From Hydrangea macrophylla (taxonomy: Eukaryota; Streptophyta; Magnoliopsida; Cornales; Hydrangeaceae): 64,000 bases of DNA. Positions within the stretch are counted from its first letter, which is position 1. Each line of letters opens with the position of its first letter. The position numbers and the translations under genes are program-made. Location: NCBI GenBank assembly GCA_033977485.1, contig CM066991.1, forward strand, positions 33,415,850 to 33,479,849, in the 5' to 3' direction. Shown in pieces: positions 12,183 through 23,368 of this stretch. Under the pieces are notes generated by a model, which was given only the letters and a program-made list of their open reading frames with translations, was not told where the DNA came from and did not search any database.

Positions 12183-12943
12183 GGCATGAACTTGCGAGGC
12201 AACGCATGTCGCAAGTGAGTGCCAAAGCTTTGAAGAGACAGGTCTTTTTGGAGGCTATAGATTTAGGATAAAATAGTTGCAAAAGATGCAATGATAGAAA
12301 CATGATGCTGAGGCTAGGGCTGGTCGTGCTCTGCGTGAGATGCCTACGTATCCCAAAGGGAATCAGACCAGGACGTAGTTCGGGGTACAAAGGAACAAAT
12401 CACATACGCACATACACAACAATCATGCGGATACTATGCTATGAGGATAATATGCAATGCATGAATGTGATAAGATTGTGTACATGAGTCCTATTATGCT
12501 TAGTGTTCTGATCCTAGCGTGAGCTGGTGTTGTGGGGTGTGTGCCACTCCGAGTGGACTCATGTTGTGCTAGTGTCTCCGACTGTGATGCAGTGGTTGAC
12601 TCGGATAAAGACACAATGGTTTGGAAGACTCTGGGTCTCAGGGTAAACTTCGAGAAACGTGCTTTGTAAGTGAAATGGATCAGACGCAGGATTTTAGAGG
12701 ATGACAGCTAAAGGTGACCGAGGGATCTTACGATAACTGGTAAGCGCAAAAGATATGGTAATGGTCGAATGAGAAAGCTCATGATAATCAGGAGACACGG
12801 AGTCGTGGAATGATGGTGCTTGTCTGGACACTGGCAATGTTCTGGTTGTTCCTGATGACCGATCTTCGGGAGTTGGTTCTGCTTTTGCTACTTTCTGCTG
12901 GGGATAGTGGGAACTAGTATCCTTCCATTTCTGTCCTCGGGGG
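12183..12943. other. Element C 3' untranslated region
   Basis: No credible coding sequence. At 12341-12383 there is a GCCTACGTATCC...GGGAATCAGACC...ACGTAGTTC motif that recurs at 18025-18068 and 18127-18170 on the other side of the antisense genes. It is a recurrent word in this element's non-coding DNA. Confidence 0.5.
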
Positions 12944-13422
12944 ATGGCGTAGGACTCTCGGAGAATCTCTCCTTTCTTGATCGGGAACCAGGACCCATCT
13001 CTGAATCTCTCACGGTTGATCAAATCTTTGCAATGGTCGGTTCGAAAAGCCGATTCGGGACTTCGGGAGCTAATATCTTTCTGTTTCTATCCTCAGGGGA
13101 TGGTGTAGGACTCTCGGAGAATCTCTCTTAACTGTTTTTTGATCAAGATCCAGGACCCATCTCTGTATCTCTCACGATTGATCAAATCTTCCAGCGCTCA
13201 ATCCAAGAGGGCCTGTTGGGGCCTCCGGGAGCTGGTAATTCTGTTTCTATCCTTGGGGGATGGTGTAGGACTCTCAAAGAATCTCTCTTAATTGTTTCTT
13301 GATCGGGAACCAAGACCCATCTCTGAATCTCTCACGGTTGATAATATTTTTGCAATGGTCGGTCTAAAAAGCCGATTTGGGCCTTCGAGAGCTGATATCT
13401 TTCTGTTTCTATCCTCGAGGGA
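12944..13422. repeat. Three tandem 156-162 bp repeats
   Basis: GGATGGYGTAGGACTCTC recurs at 12942, 13098 and 13258, and the next unit begins at about 13422, so spacing is 156, 160 and 162 bp. Each unit also shares GACCCATCTCTGWATCTCTC and a CGGGAGCT/GAGAGCT segment. Tandem repeats in the hypervariable 3' region of Tat/Ogre elements are a known source of satellite DNA. Confidence 0.85.
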
Positions 13423-13867
13423 TTAACTAAATCTGCTGTAGATAAATTGGATCTATTGGGGATAAAACCTCAGAAATCTTGACTAAAATTGGCCACCAGG
13501 GCTAATTGGGATCACGAACGAGCTAAAATGGGTCAGAATGGGCCAAAACGGGCTGAAACGGAGTGAAGCGGGGCCTACAGAGAGCAGTACCGTGGCGGCA
13601 CTGAACCACTGCCGTGGTGGCAGTTGGCCAGTACTGTGGTGGTACTGGGTGGCTGGACTTCATGTGTGTATATTTCAGGTTTTTGAGCATTTCTAGCTCA
13701 TTCTTGGCCATTTTAGGGTGTTTTTGGAGCCAAAATTTGTCAAAACGGAGCTTGTGCACGCTCAGGTGAGTAATCTTTCCCCATGTTTGTAATTTCGATT
13801 GGTATTTTGGTTTGTTCCATTTTTCAAGAAGAAAGTTTGGTTTTAGCTTCTATTTTTCTTACAGATC

Positions 13868-16039
13868 CATGGCTTCGAACTCAAAGAGACCGTCTAAGAA
13901 GGCCAAGGAACGAATGAAAGCCGAGAGCCAAACCCCGGACTTGATTTTACGGGACCCCCAACGTCATCTTTCGGCTGCGGTTCTAGCGAGCTTGGTATGT
14001 GAAACTTTTGACCGTTTTAGGACTATTTGTGCAATGTGCTAGTTTTATGAACACCTAGAGTTTGTTGAAAGCTTTGTTTTGTGCTCATATGTTGATTTTG
14101 TGAAGTTGGACTTTGGGTCGTGAATAGTGATTTTGTGCTCGTTTTTTGTAATTTTTTATATGTACAGGTGCCGGAAGTGACATTGAAGGGCTATGGTAGC
14201 CTCGCTCACGCTTTTTTGTGGTACACCCAACTCTCGCCTGCCGTCCAGAGAATGGTAGACAATGCCACGTTTGGTGGCTTTGTCCGCCTAGTTTCAAAGA
14301 GTACCAACGATCTGGCACATTTCTACGCTCTTGCTGAGAGATGGTGGGACACCACCAACACTTTCCATCTGCCATTTGGTGAGATGACAATGACGCCCTT
14401 TGATTTTTCCATGATTACCGGTTTGAGGGTTGGCGGGAAGCGCCTAGTCTTGGATTACTTCTATAAGATTGACCCTGAAGCTGTAGAGATGCTGATTGGG
14501 GCTATTCCTCCTAATCTGGAGATGCACTAGGTCCCTTGTGGCTGGCTTTATCGGGCCTATGGCAGAGGGAATCACAACTTGAATAATTCTCAGCTTTTGA
14601 GGGTATTTCTTCTATATGTCCTTGGTTGCTCGATTTTCGCAACACGGAATGATCGGGTGATCTTGAGGCTTCTTTCTTGCCTGTCGACCATTGGTGAGAT
14701 CCCCTCTTATGACTGGGGCAGTGCTGCCTTGGCCCACCTTTACAAGCATATGGGTGAGGTTTCCCGGGGTGATATCAAATCAACGGGGGGATTCTGGTGA
14801 GCTTGGGAGGTATGTACTGCAACCCCTTTTTTATCTTTCGGCTTTTTGATTTTCGTACTTCTGGTCTTTTTTGATTTTCTCTCTGTCTGTGCAGCTTTGG
14901 AGCTTTAAGTACCTGAAGATGTTGGCTCCTTCCCCTGCTGATGAATCAGGTAAAGATGAGGATGGCATGGCTCCTGTGCCTTTGTTCCCCCGGGGCTTGA
15001 GATGGCGGAGGGATGTTGTCAGGGTAAAGAGCGGGGCTCTTCGAATTATTCTCCTTAGAAAATTCTTATCTGGATTGACAGCTGCTAGCGTTGATTGGAC
15101 ACCTTGGGAGCACGTTGCCTATGCTGCTCCAGAGGAGATATAGGCGGTCAGGCCCCTTACCTCTTGCCGACTTCTGATGGAAAGTATCGAAAGCAGGCAA
15201 TGGTTCTTTGGCGAGTGAGTGTCTCGGCAGGTGGTTGGCGGTCCGAGATATCGCGTCCCTCATAATCCTCCTGTGATGGATGCTGATGACCTTTCCGATG
15301 ATGCTTTACTAGCGGCCTTAGCTGATACCAATGTTTGGGATCACTTTCTCTCTGAGACGGGCTATGAGGCTTACCGTGGCCGCTTCCTGATGCCCAACTT
15401 CCCACTCCTGGAGGTGAGTTTCTTTTACGTTTTTGTCTCTATCGTTTCCTATGTTTTTGACTTGTCTTTTCCCTAACTTATTTTATGCCTACAGCTTCAC
15501 GAGATTTACAGGAGACAGGTTCCCCCAGTTTATGATCCTATCCCTTCTTGGGATTGAACCATTAATGTTTTGGGTGTAGATGGCTCTCCCCAGGTTATGG
15601 AGGTGCCACGAGTCACATGTGGGTATCCCACCCAGCCAGCAGGCGTCCTCAACGTCCCTTGGAGTTATGCTAAGGAGGGCCACGCCTTGGCAGCTAGCTT
15701 ACGGTCTCTGGTCCTCATACGAGACCATCGGGTATGTCTCTAATTTTGCGCTCCTTATGGTTATGTGGTTCTAATCCTGATTTTGCCCTTGACAGATGGA
15801 TAGTATGCGGCAGTTTGCCACCAGTCAGATGGCGTCCTTGGTAAGTTTCTGACTCGACTTCGCTTTTGTACTTTTTGTTGTTTCTCTACTGATTGCTTTT
15901 ATTTTATTTGTGTGTGTAGTATTGCAGGGGTGGTGCCGGCTCATCGAGGACTGGGCTGAGGTACAGAGGTAACAGGAGGAGGCCATCACCGACGTACACT
16001 CCGGGTGGTCCAACAGAGGATGAAGAAGAGGAAGACTGA
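13868..16039 (+). pseudogene. Antisense plant mobile domain (PMD) gene, interrupted
   Basis: The gene is opposite to element C. The start at 13868 follows CTTACAGATCC. Exon 1 ends about 13994 (donor GTATGT) and the intron ends TGTACAG at 14167. Exon 2 carries the plant mobile domain hallmark FYALAERWWDTTNTFHLPFG followed by MTMTPFDFSMITGLRVGG; family members (MAIN/MAIL1-type) share this aminotransferase-like fold of unclear biochemical role. In-frame stops occur at 14528 (TAG) and 14798 (TGA). Further exons at about 14896-15143, 15205-15412 and 15496 onward show donor/acceptor signals (GTATGT, GTGCAG, GTGAGT, CTACAG). The last exon ends in an acidic tail with a stop at 16037. Tat elements are known to carry such extra antisense genes. 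Exon limits after exon 2 are my inference. The function in the element is unknown. Confidence 0.72.
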
Positions 16040-16344
16040 GGCCTCCTAAGCGAGGATTTTTATTTTATCTCCATTTCATGTTTTCGATTGGGTTGTACTA
16101 GTGAATAATGTGACTGATGGACAATATGTAGGACAATGTGTAGGATGATGTGTAGGATGATTTATCACCCTTAACAGCGTATCATGATGTTTTGCCTTTC
16201 AAGCCGGATAGTTTCCGATTTGAAGGCGTAGTTATGTGCTTGCTTTGATTGGTGATTGTGCATTGTGATTCTGTGATTGTTGATGTTATTGCGATGAGCA
16301 GCCTTGTGATAGTGAATGTGTTTGCCTTGCAGGTGGGATAGTCC

Positions 16345-17399
16345 GTGAAACGGGGAGGTGCTGCCGAAATTTTGAATTTTGCTAGAGCCGCGACAGAAAA
16401 TATGGCATTGTATGATCCCGCTCAACTCATAGCTTGGCTGAACATCACGGATGGTGTGGAGCGGATCAACCTCTTCAGCTACGGTCTGACCGAGCTATTC
16501 TCTCTTCGACAGATGGCTCTGAATATTGAGTTCATGCGTGCCGCTATTGTTCACTGGGACCCGGTGAACCATGTCTTTAATTTCAACGGCCTAGAGATAT
16601 GTTCCCTGTTTGAGGAGTTCTGTGCTATCCTTGGCTTTGATTCTGACTCTGACCTAATTCTCCCTTTTGCTGATACCCCTAGTCCCACGCGAGGCTTAGC
16701 TGAATACCTGAACTGTTCCACTACTATTTCCCGTCGGTTAGTTCATGGTGAGGTTCTTGACATTTCTTCCATCATCGCCCGGTATACTAGTCCTGGGAAT
16801 CCTAGCGTATATGATGCTACCCGCGGGGCCGCTATAATATTGTGCATGACTTCGCACTTTCTGTTCTTAAGTGCTTCTATCGACTTGGTGCACGTGTGCC
16901 TTAGGCTAAAATTTGGCCGAAATCCCATGGCCATGGTTCTGGCTAAAACCCTGAATGGTTTGGATCGCACTTTCAATTAAGGAACGCTTTTCTTTCTGGG
17001 GTGCCTTTGGTGTTACAGGCTTGGCTCTACGAGCGCCTTCAGTTATGGACAGGTAATGAGTCGCCAGTTTATTTCTGTAGGGCTATGCTTCATCCTCATT
17101 ACACTTCTGCCGATTGGGTTAGCATGATGGGTGCTTTATCTGAGGCCGACATTTGCTGGATCATGAGGCGTTGAGGCCTTCATGCTGCAACCACTAGTCT
17201 CGGGGATTACCAGAGAGTGTGGATGATGGGTCTGAGAGAGACCTCTTTCTATCATCCTCACCGATTGGCCAGACAGTACGGACGAGTTCAAGAGGTTCTC
17301 CAAGGGTTTACTGAGAGGGTCTTTGCTTCCAGAGTCAGAGCTGCTACTATTGTTACCTTCATCAGTGGCTGGACCGGTCGAGCAAGATCCTATTTCTAG
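16345..17399 (+). pseudogene. Antisense DUF7745-like element gene, frameshifted
   Basis: A 211-codon frame (16345-16980) begins after a likely acceptor (TTGCCTTGCAG). It contains IVHWDPVNHVFNFNGLEI and LFEEFCAILGF, resembling the W-D-P/N...F-x-F...E-E-x-x-x-I/L-L pattern of the DUF7745 proteins found with plant retrotransposons. At about 16978 the frame shifts; the next frame continues with VLQAWLYERLQLW and a Trp/Arg-rich segment to 17399, with a TGA at about 17174. Together this makes about 350 codons, near full length for such ORFs. It is transcribed opposite to the host element and follows the PMD gene by 300 bp, so the two may once have formed one spliced gene. The annotation is by pattern, not a search. 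Confidence 0.6.
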
Positions 17400-18166
17400 A
17401 GACCTTTGAAGAAATAAAAGACACAAAATAAAGCTAGACTTGACTAATTCTGCTTCTTTCCTCCAAGTGTCTTTGATATTTATGATTGCTTTCTGAAAGA
17501 ACTTTTTGTGTTTTCATTTATCCCTGCTAATGTAATATTCAAAGTTTTATCTTATCGGTGAACCTTGGTTACTTAGAGAACCTTATTTTATGCATTTGGT
17601 TTTCTGAAAACATTTGTACTATGATTTTGATAAGATGTTTGCTTTTGGTACTTATTTAGGCATGCTAGGACGATTAGAGGCAAACGAGGCGGGTGGCCGA
17701 AGTTTGCCCCTAGTTTGGGACATGTATAGTTGTGAGGCAAACAAGACCGACATTTGCCCCTAGTTTAGAAGAGGTTCGGGCAAACGAGGCGAGTGGCCAA
17801 AGTTTGCCCCTAGTGTGAAGGGCGGTTTCTAGATCATGGTAAGGACCGTGACTTTATTTTTCTCACTCGCTCATAATTTTGCCTAGGCACTAGTTAGGTG
17901 ACCTAGCGAGCTCTTTTCTCTCTTTTGTTATTGCTCACTTTGGATTTAACTCTAACTTTTTCCTAGGCGTCCTTTCAGATTTTCAACCTAGCGAGCCATC
18001 CTTCTTTTCTTTTTTTTGAAAGTCTGCCTACGTACCCCCAAACGGGGATCAGGTCCAATGTCGTTCTGGCCAAAGTTCTGAAAGAAAAGGGGTTGATTAT
18101 GATGGTGTCGACCGAATCAATGCGGTTGCCTACGTATTCTCGAGTGGGAATCAGGTCAAGCGTAGT
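17400..18166. other. Element C spacer between antisense gene and integrase
   Basis: Non-coding. It includes the 50-bp repeats at 17690-17820 and two of the GCCTACGTA...ATCAGGTC motifs (18025-18068, 18127-18170). Confidence 0.6.
17690..17820 (-). repeat. 50-bp repeats carrying polypurine-tract-like words
   Basis: (AG/CA)TTTGCCCCTAG occurs at 17701, 17751 and 17801, exactly 50 bp apart. On the element's minus strand each reads CTAGGGGCAAA, close to the true tract AGAGGGGCAAAC at 12169. GGCAAAC words precede them, so each unit could also pair GGCAAAC with GTTTGCC as a hairpin. Confidence 0.8.
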
Positions 18167-19294
18167 TCAGGCCAAAGTCTTGAAAGAAAATTGATTTTGG
18201 GGAATGGTCAAACATAGTACTTTTGAGGCGATCCATGTTGATTGGTTCTTTGAATTCAACGCCATCGAGGTCCATGAGGTAGGTTGCTCCTCCGGAAAGG
18301 ATAGTTTTGACGATATAAGGGCCGGCCCATTTGGGTTTGAACTTTCCACGTGGATCAAAGATTGGGGCTCGTAATTCCTTAAGGACAAGGTCACCCTTGA
18401 CAATTTTCCTCGGACGAACCCTTTTGTTGAAAGCACGGGCTATCCTCTTTTGATAGATTCGGACATGGTCGACTATCGCTAGCGCTTTTCATCTATGAGA
18501 GCCAATTCTTCGTACCTTTCCCTTAACCAATCCGATTATGAAATTTCACATTCTGCCATCACGCGCAGGGACGGTAGTTCTATCTCGACTGGAAGTACTG
18601 ATTCCATTCCATATACTAGTGAGTAAGGGGTTGCTCCTGTGGACGTCCTTTTCGATGTTTTGTATCCCTAAAGTGCAAACGGTACCTTTTCGTGCCAGTC
18701 TTTGTAGGTATCGGCCAATTTCTGCAGTATGGCCTTGACATTCTTGTTTGTAGCTTCGACTGCCCCATTAGTTTGTGGCCTGTACAGTGATGACTTGTGA
18801 TAAGTGATTTTGTATTCCTCAAACAGATCCCTGACTTCAACTTTGAAATGACTACCATTATCTGAAATGATCTCATGGGGGACTCCATAGCGACAGATGA
18901 TGTTATTCTTGATGAACTTGGCCACTTTCTTGGCCCCTAACTTGCTGTAGGATGCGGCTTCTACCCATTTTGTGAAGTAGTCAATGGCCACCAAAATGTA
19001 TCGGTTCCTGTTTGCGGCCTTCGGGATGATTTCGCCAATGATATTGATTCCCCAAGTCGAGAATGGCCACGGGAAAGTCATACTATAGAGCAGAGATGGT
19101 GGTACATGCATCATATTCGCGTGGATCTGGCACTTGTGGCATCTTCTCACGTATTTACAACAATCTTTCTCCAATGTTGTCCAGTAGTACCCTTGTCTTA
19201 CGATCTTTTTAGCTAGCATATGACCATTCATGTGTGGACCGCACACCCCTTCGTGTATTTCTTCCATCATTCTTCTAGCGTACCTTCCGAACAA
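18167..19294 (-). pseudogene. Element C integrase (broken)
   Basis: Integrase inserts the cDNA into host chromosomes. The N-terminal zinc motif ends YVRRCHKCQIH. The catalytic core has SDNGSHF (second Asp) and NGAVEATNKN (Glu). The expected first Asp, normally GxDxxG, reads GINIIGEI, so the first catalytic Asp is replaced by Asn. The frame ends at 18668; the C-terminal domain (Tat-type, with KWAGPYIVK and MDLDGVEF words) is read in another frame down to about 18170. The gene is therefore both frameshifted and lacks a catalytic residue. Family assignment is very strong. Confidence 0.85.
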
Positions 19295-19369
19295 GCAAGT
19301 TAGATTGTGACCATTGTATCATTTCTTCAACAATTTTCTCCCGCAGATGATGAACTGTGCTGCGAACCT

Positions 19370-20023
19370 TCAAATTGCTCTTTTGTCTTTCTCAAAAGAT
19401 TCTAGGGGATACACTCTATTTTCTATGAAGTCCCAAACATCTTGGTACCATGGTGTTTCGTTCTCTTCTTCTTTGATCGCAGCGACCATGTTGAATGAAG
19501 GCTCGTATCTTTGCTCAATTACCAAAGGCATCATCTTGACTCCCACGGGAATTTTGATCATGGAGGCTAAGGTAGCCAACGAATCTGCCAGCTGGTTCTC
19601 TTCCGTAGGCAAGTAGAAGAATGTGATGTTCTTGAACTGTCTCTTGAGTCCATCGAGATGATCATGATAGGGCTTCAACCTTTCTTCTTTCACTTTCCAT
19701 TCTCCTCTAGCTTGTGATATAATGAGGTTTGAATCTCCGAATATATCCAACTTCTAAACTTTCAGTTCTATGGCTGCTTCCATCCCCAGAATGCATGCTT
19801 CGTATTCAGCAATGTTGTTGGTGGAGTTATAATTGAGCTTGACTGCCAGTGGGGTGTGGTCCCCATTTGGTGACACTAGGATCATTCCTACTCTGTAGCC
19901 TTTCATGTTGGCTGCTCCATCAAAGTACAACTTCCACTGTTCTTCCTTGATTTCCATGATATTCTCGTCCGGGAACGAAAACTCTCCATTTACCTCAGAA
20001 TCAATGTTCAGCAAGATGTTCAA
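19370..20023 (-). pseudogene. Element C archaeal-type RNase H
   Basis: The second RNase H of Tat elements lies between RT-RNase H and integrase. WKLYFDGAANMKGYRVG gives the first catalytic Asp and NIAEYEACILGMEAAI supplies the Glu. A stop interrupts near 19751, after which DIFGDSNLIISQ (second Asp) and ENQLADSLATLAS (third Asp) follow. It degrades RNA in RNA-DNA hybrids during reverse transcription. The presence of this domain is one of the best markers that C belongs to Tat/Ogre. Confidence 0.85.
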
Positions 20024-21875
20024 CTATAGTTCTCCCTTTTACCGATTTGCTTGTCACATACTTGATATCGAATTCGGACAGTAGAAGTAACCAACGGGAT
20101 ATACGACCGGTCAGGGCGGGTTTTTCGAGGAGGTATTTTAGAGGATCCATGCGGGATATGAGCACAACTGGGAAGGCCAACATGTAGTGCCTCGGTCGGC
20201 GAGTGCACCAAACCAAGGCCCAATATGTTTTTTCGAGGGTAGAGTAGTTGAGCTCATACCCAGTCATCCTCTTGCTAAGGTAATATATGGCTTTTTCGGA
20301 GTGTCTTTCTTCTCCTTCTTGGGCTAGCATGCAACCCATGGCATTTTCTGAGACAGATAGGTAAAGGAATAAGGGCTTATGAGGAGTGGGTGGTGAAAGG
20401 ACGGGTGGATTTTGAAGGAAGGCTTTTATTTTGTCGAAAGCGGCTTGGCATTGGTTATCCCATTGGAACTTCTCACCTTTTCTCAGCAATCGGAATAAAG
20501 GATCACATGTGGTTGTGAGTTTGGAGATGAAGTGGCTGATAAATTGCATTCTTCTGAGAAACCCTCTCACTTCCTTTTCATTCCGTGGTGGTGCCATTTC
20601 TAGGATTGCCTTGACCTTAGAGGGATCCACCTCTATCCCCCTTTGTGTGATGAGAAAACCCAAGAGCTTACCGGAGGTCACACTGAAAGTGCATTTCTTT
20701 GGATTCAACCTCATCTTGTATTTGCGCAACTTTTCAAAAAAAATTTCTAGTGCCACCAGGTGTCCTTCTCTGTCCTTGGACTTCATAATCATGTCATCTA
20801 CGTACACTTCTACTTCCTTGTGAATCATGTCATGCAGCAGAGTGGTGGCAGCTCTTTGGTAGGTTGCTCCAGCATTCTTAAGTCCAAAAGGCATTACTCT
20901 ATAGCAGTAGGTTCCCCACGGTGTGGTGAATGTCGTCTTTTCCTGATCTTCTAGCGCCATTAGAATCTGATTGTATCTTGAGAAACCATCCTTGAATGAC
21001 AGTAGCTCATGCCCTGTGGTATTATCTACTAAAACATCGATGTGGGGAATCGGGAAGTCATCCTTTGGACTAGCTTTGTTTAGATCACGGAAGTTGACGC
21101 ATACGCGAACTTTTCCATCCTTTTTGGGGACTAGCACGATATTGGCAACTCATTCCAGATACTCAGTGACAATGATGAACCCTGCCTTGAATTGTTTCTC
21201 CACTTCTTCTTTGACCTTGAGTGCCCATTCTGGTCTCATGCGCTTAAGTTTCTGCTTGACGGGTTTAGAATTGGGAAGGAGAGGAATATGATGTTGGACA
21301 ATGTCGGGATCGACCCCAGGCATGTCCTCGTAAGACCAAGCAAAAACATCTTTGAATTCTTTTAGCAAGAGAGTCAATTTTTCTTTTTCTTTTTTATTAA
21401 GGGTTGAGCCAATTTGCACAATTTGTGGATTATCTATTTCACCTAGGTTTACCGATAAAGTATCTTCAATTATTTCATAAGCAGGTGGTTTTTCAATTAG
21501 TTGCTTAAGTTCAATTGGGAGATCCTTGGAGGGATTTGTGCATTCACAAGGATTAGACACAGAGGAGTAAGCAGAATTGTCTTTCATTTCATTCATGACA
21601 GGTGGAGTGATTACATTAGACAGTGATGGGCTTACAGCAGCCGACTCTAGTACAGACTCAATAATTGGAAGTATAGACTCTGGGGGAACAGGGGATAGGG
21701 AGACACAGACATATGACTCTACAGCCTGGTTGCTCAGACCTTCCTCAGTTAGCTTGATCTGATCATCTTGGCTCTTGGCCCTCTTTTCTTCCTTCTCTTC
21801 AGCGAACTCTTCCCACATTTTCTCGATGGCTTCAGTGTCCAGATACTTCAACCAGTCTTCCTCTGGGGTTTTCAC
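20001..21875 (-). pseudogene. Element C reverse transcriptase-RNase H
   Basis: The 241-codon upstream piece (21875-21150) ends with the RT entry region (WALKVKEEVEKQFKAGFI). A stop replaces the expected Trp of the WxANIV motif (TGG to TGA, about 21148). The 378-codon piece then has VPKKDGKVRVCVNFRDLNKA, the first catalytic Asp in SFKDGFSRYNQ, the VYVDDMI active site, and the RNase H segment KAIYYLSKRMTGYELNYSTLEK. Apart from that stop the domain looks complete. Confidence 0.88.
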
Positions 21876-22328
21876 TACTTCTTCGGGATAGAACGGATCT
21901 TGATAGGGGGGCCTTTCGTAGTCAGCTAAGATTTCCAGCCCGGGGTGCCTTTTTTCAATGGCCTGATGGATCCAAGGTTCTGGGAACCCAAACTAGGGGA
22001 AATCATCCCCTTCATTGATGAATTGCCTATTCAAGGTTCTGCGGTATGGTGGGAGACTCCTTACTCTTTTCTTCCATGGCCTCTATAGCTTGACGTCTTC
22101 TTCAGTGGGCTTATATCCCAACCCAAAAGTGCCTTGTTGCCCTTTGATCTAAGGGAACTCACAAATCCCTTGCTAGCGTCGGCCCAATCCCATTCCAGGG
22201 AAGTAGTTCATTTTGCGGACGATGTTGACAACTGCAGAGTGGATCTCGGGGAACCTGTCTTCATCATTGATCATGTGGACTTCTTCTATGAAGAATCCCC
22301 CAATTTTTCCTTCTTCTAGCTCAGGTAT
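21876..22328 (-). other. Element C protease-RT linker
   Basis: Polyprotein linker sequence between protease and RT, with no long frame; stops and frameshifts are likely. Nothing else is recognised. Confidence 0.45.
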
Positions 22329-22925
22329 TTAGATTTCAAAGATGGGAGCGTAGTTTGGAAAAGCTTCATTACCCCAACTATTGCCGAGGATGATTATCAC
22401 CTCCTTCTCATGGATGTACTTGATCATTTGATGCATGGTGGATGATACAGCTTTGTTGACATGCAGCCAAGGCCTTCTGATCAACAAATTGAACGAGGCA
22501 GGTATGTCCATAACTTGAAAGATTTCAGTGCTCACCAAAGATCCTACCCAGATTTGGAGAGAAATAGTCCCCATCACATTTCTTTTGGTGTTATCATAGG
22601 CCCTCACGGATTGCACAGATGGTGTGATGTCAAGGACATTGACCCCCAAGGCGGTGGCAGTCCTTAGAGCACAAACATTTAGGATAGAGCCTGTATCGAC
22701 CAGACAGAATGGCACTTGTTGTCCCTTACATCCAACAGTGATGTACACAGCTTTGTTATGTGTAGACCCTTGCGGCGGCAGGTTTTCATCAGAAAATGTA
22801 ATGATTGGGTCATGGGTGAGTGCGACCAAGAAAGCCACCATGTATTTCGGTGCCACGTCTATGGGGACCTCAATTCCAGCCAAGGCATTCAACACAGCTT
22901 GCCTTTGCTTGTAGGATGTTACCAT
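22329..22925 (-). pseudogene. Element C aspartic protease
   Basis: A 198-codon frame with the retropepsin active site CLVDTGSILNVC at about residues 77-88, and RRPWLHVNKA further on, as in Tat proteases. It would cut the Gag-Pol polyprotein. The active site is intact. It is separated from gag and RT by interrupted linkers. Confidence 0.82.
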
Positions 22926-23368
22926 GATGTCTCACATCGAGATTTGTGCTTGGGTTTTCTTCAACTGCTTTATCAAATCATTGTCTTCTTCGATGATCTC
23001 ATCCATTTTTTCCTTTCCCTTGTCTTTGACCGGACTTTTTTTGATTGATTAAGTGGTAGGCTACGAAAGCTGATAATGACGGCCTGACCTAGTCAAATGA
23101 TCAATCTCGGCAGGAGTAGGCCCTTCTATAGCCCCATCTTCTTTGAACCATCTCAATCTGTTCCCACAAATGGTTTCTCCGGCTCGTTTTAGATAGAAGC
23201 ATTGCTTTCATTGTCGGGATCATACCATTTGAGGTCCACTACCCCTAGATCATGTTCTTCCAAGAATAATATATCTTGTTCATCAGCCAGCTGTTGCTGC
23301 CACTCATCATCCCCTCCGTCAATCAGATGAATTCCTATAAATTTCGGGATGTCAATGAGGGGTAAAGG
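22926..23368 (-). other. Element C gag-protease linker
   Basis: Degenerate coding remnants between gag and protease with no continuous frame. No separate feature is recognised. Confidence 0.4.
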
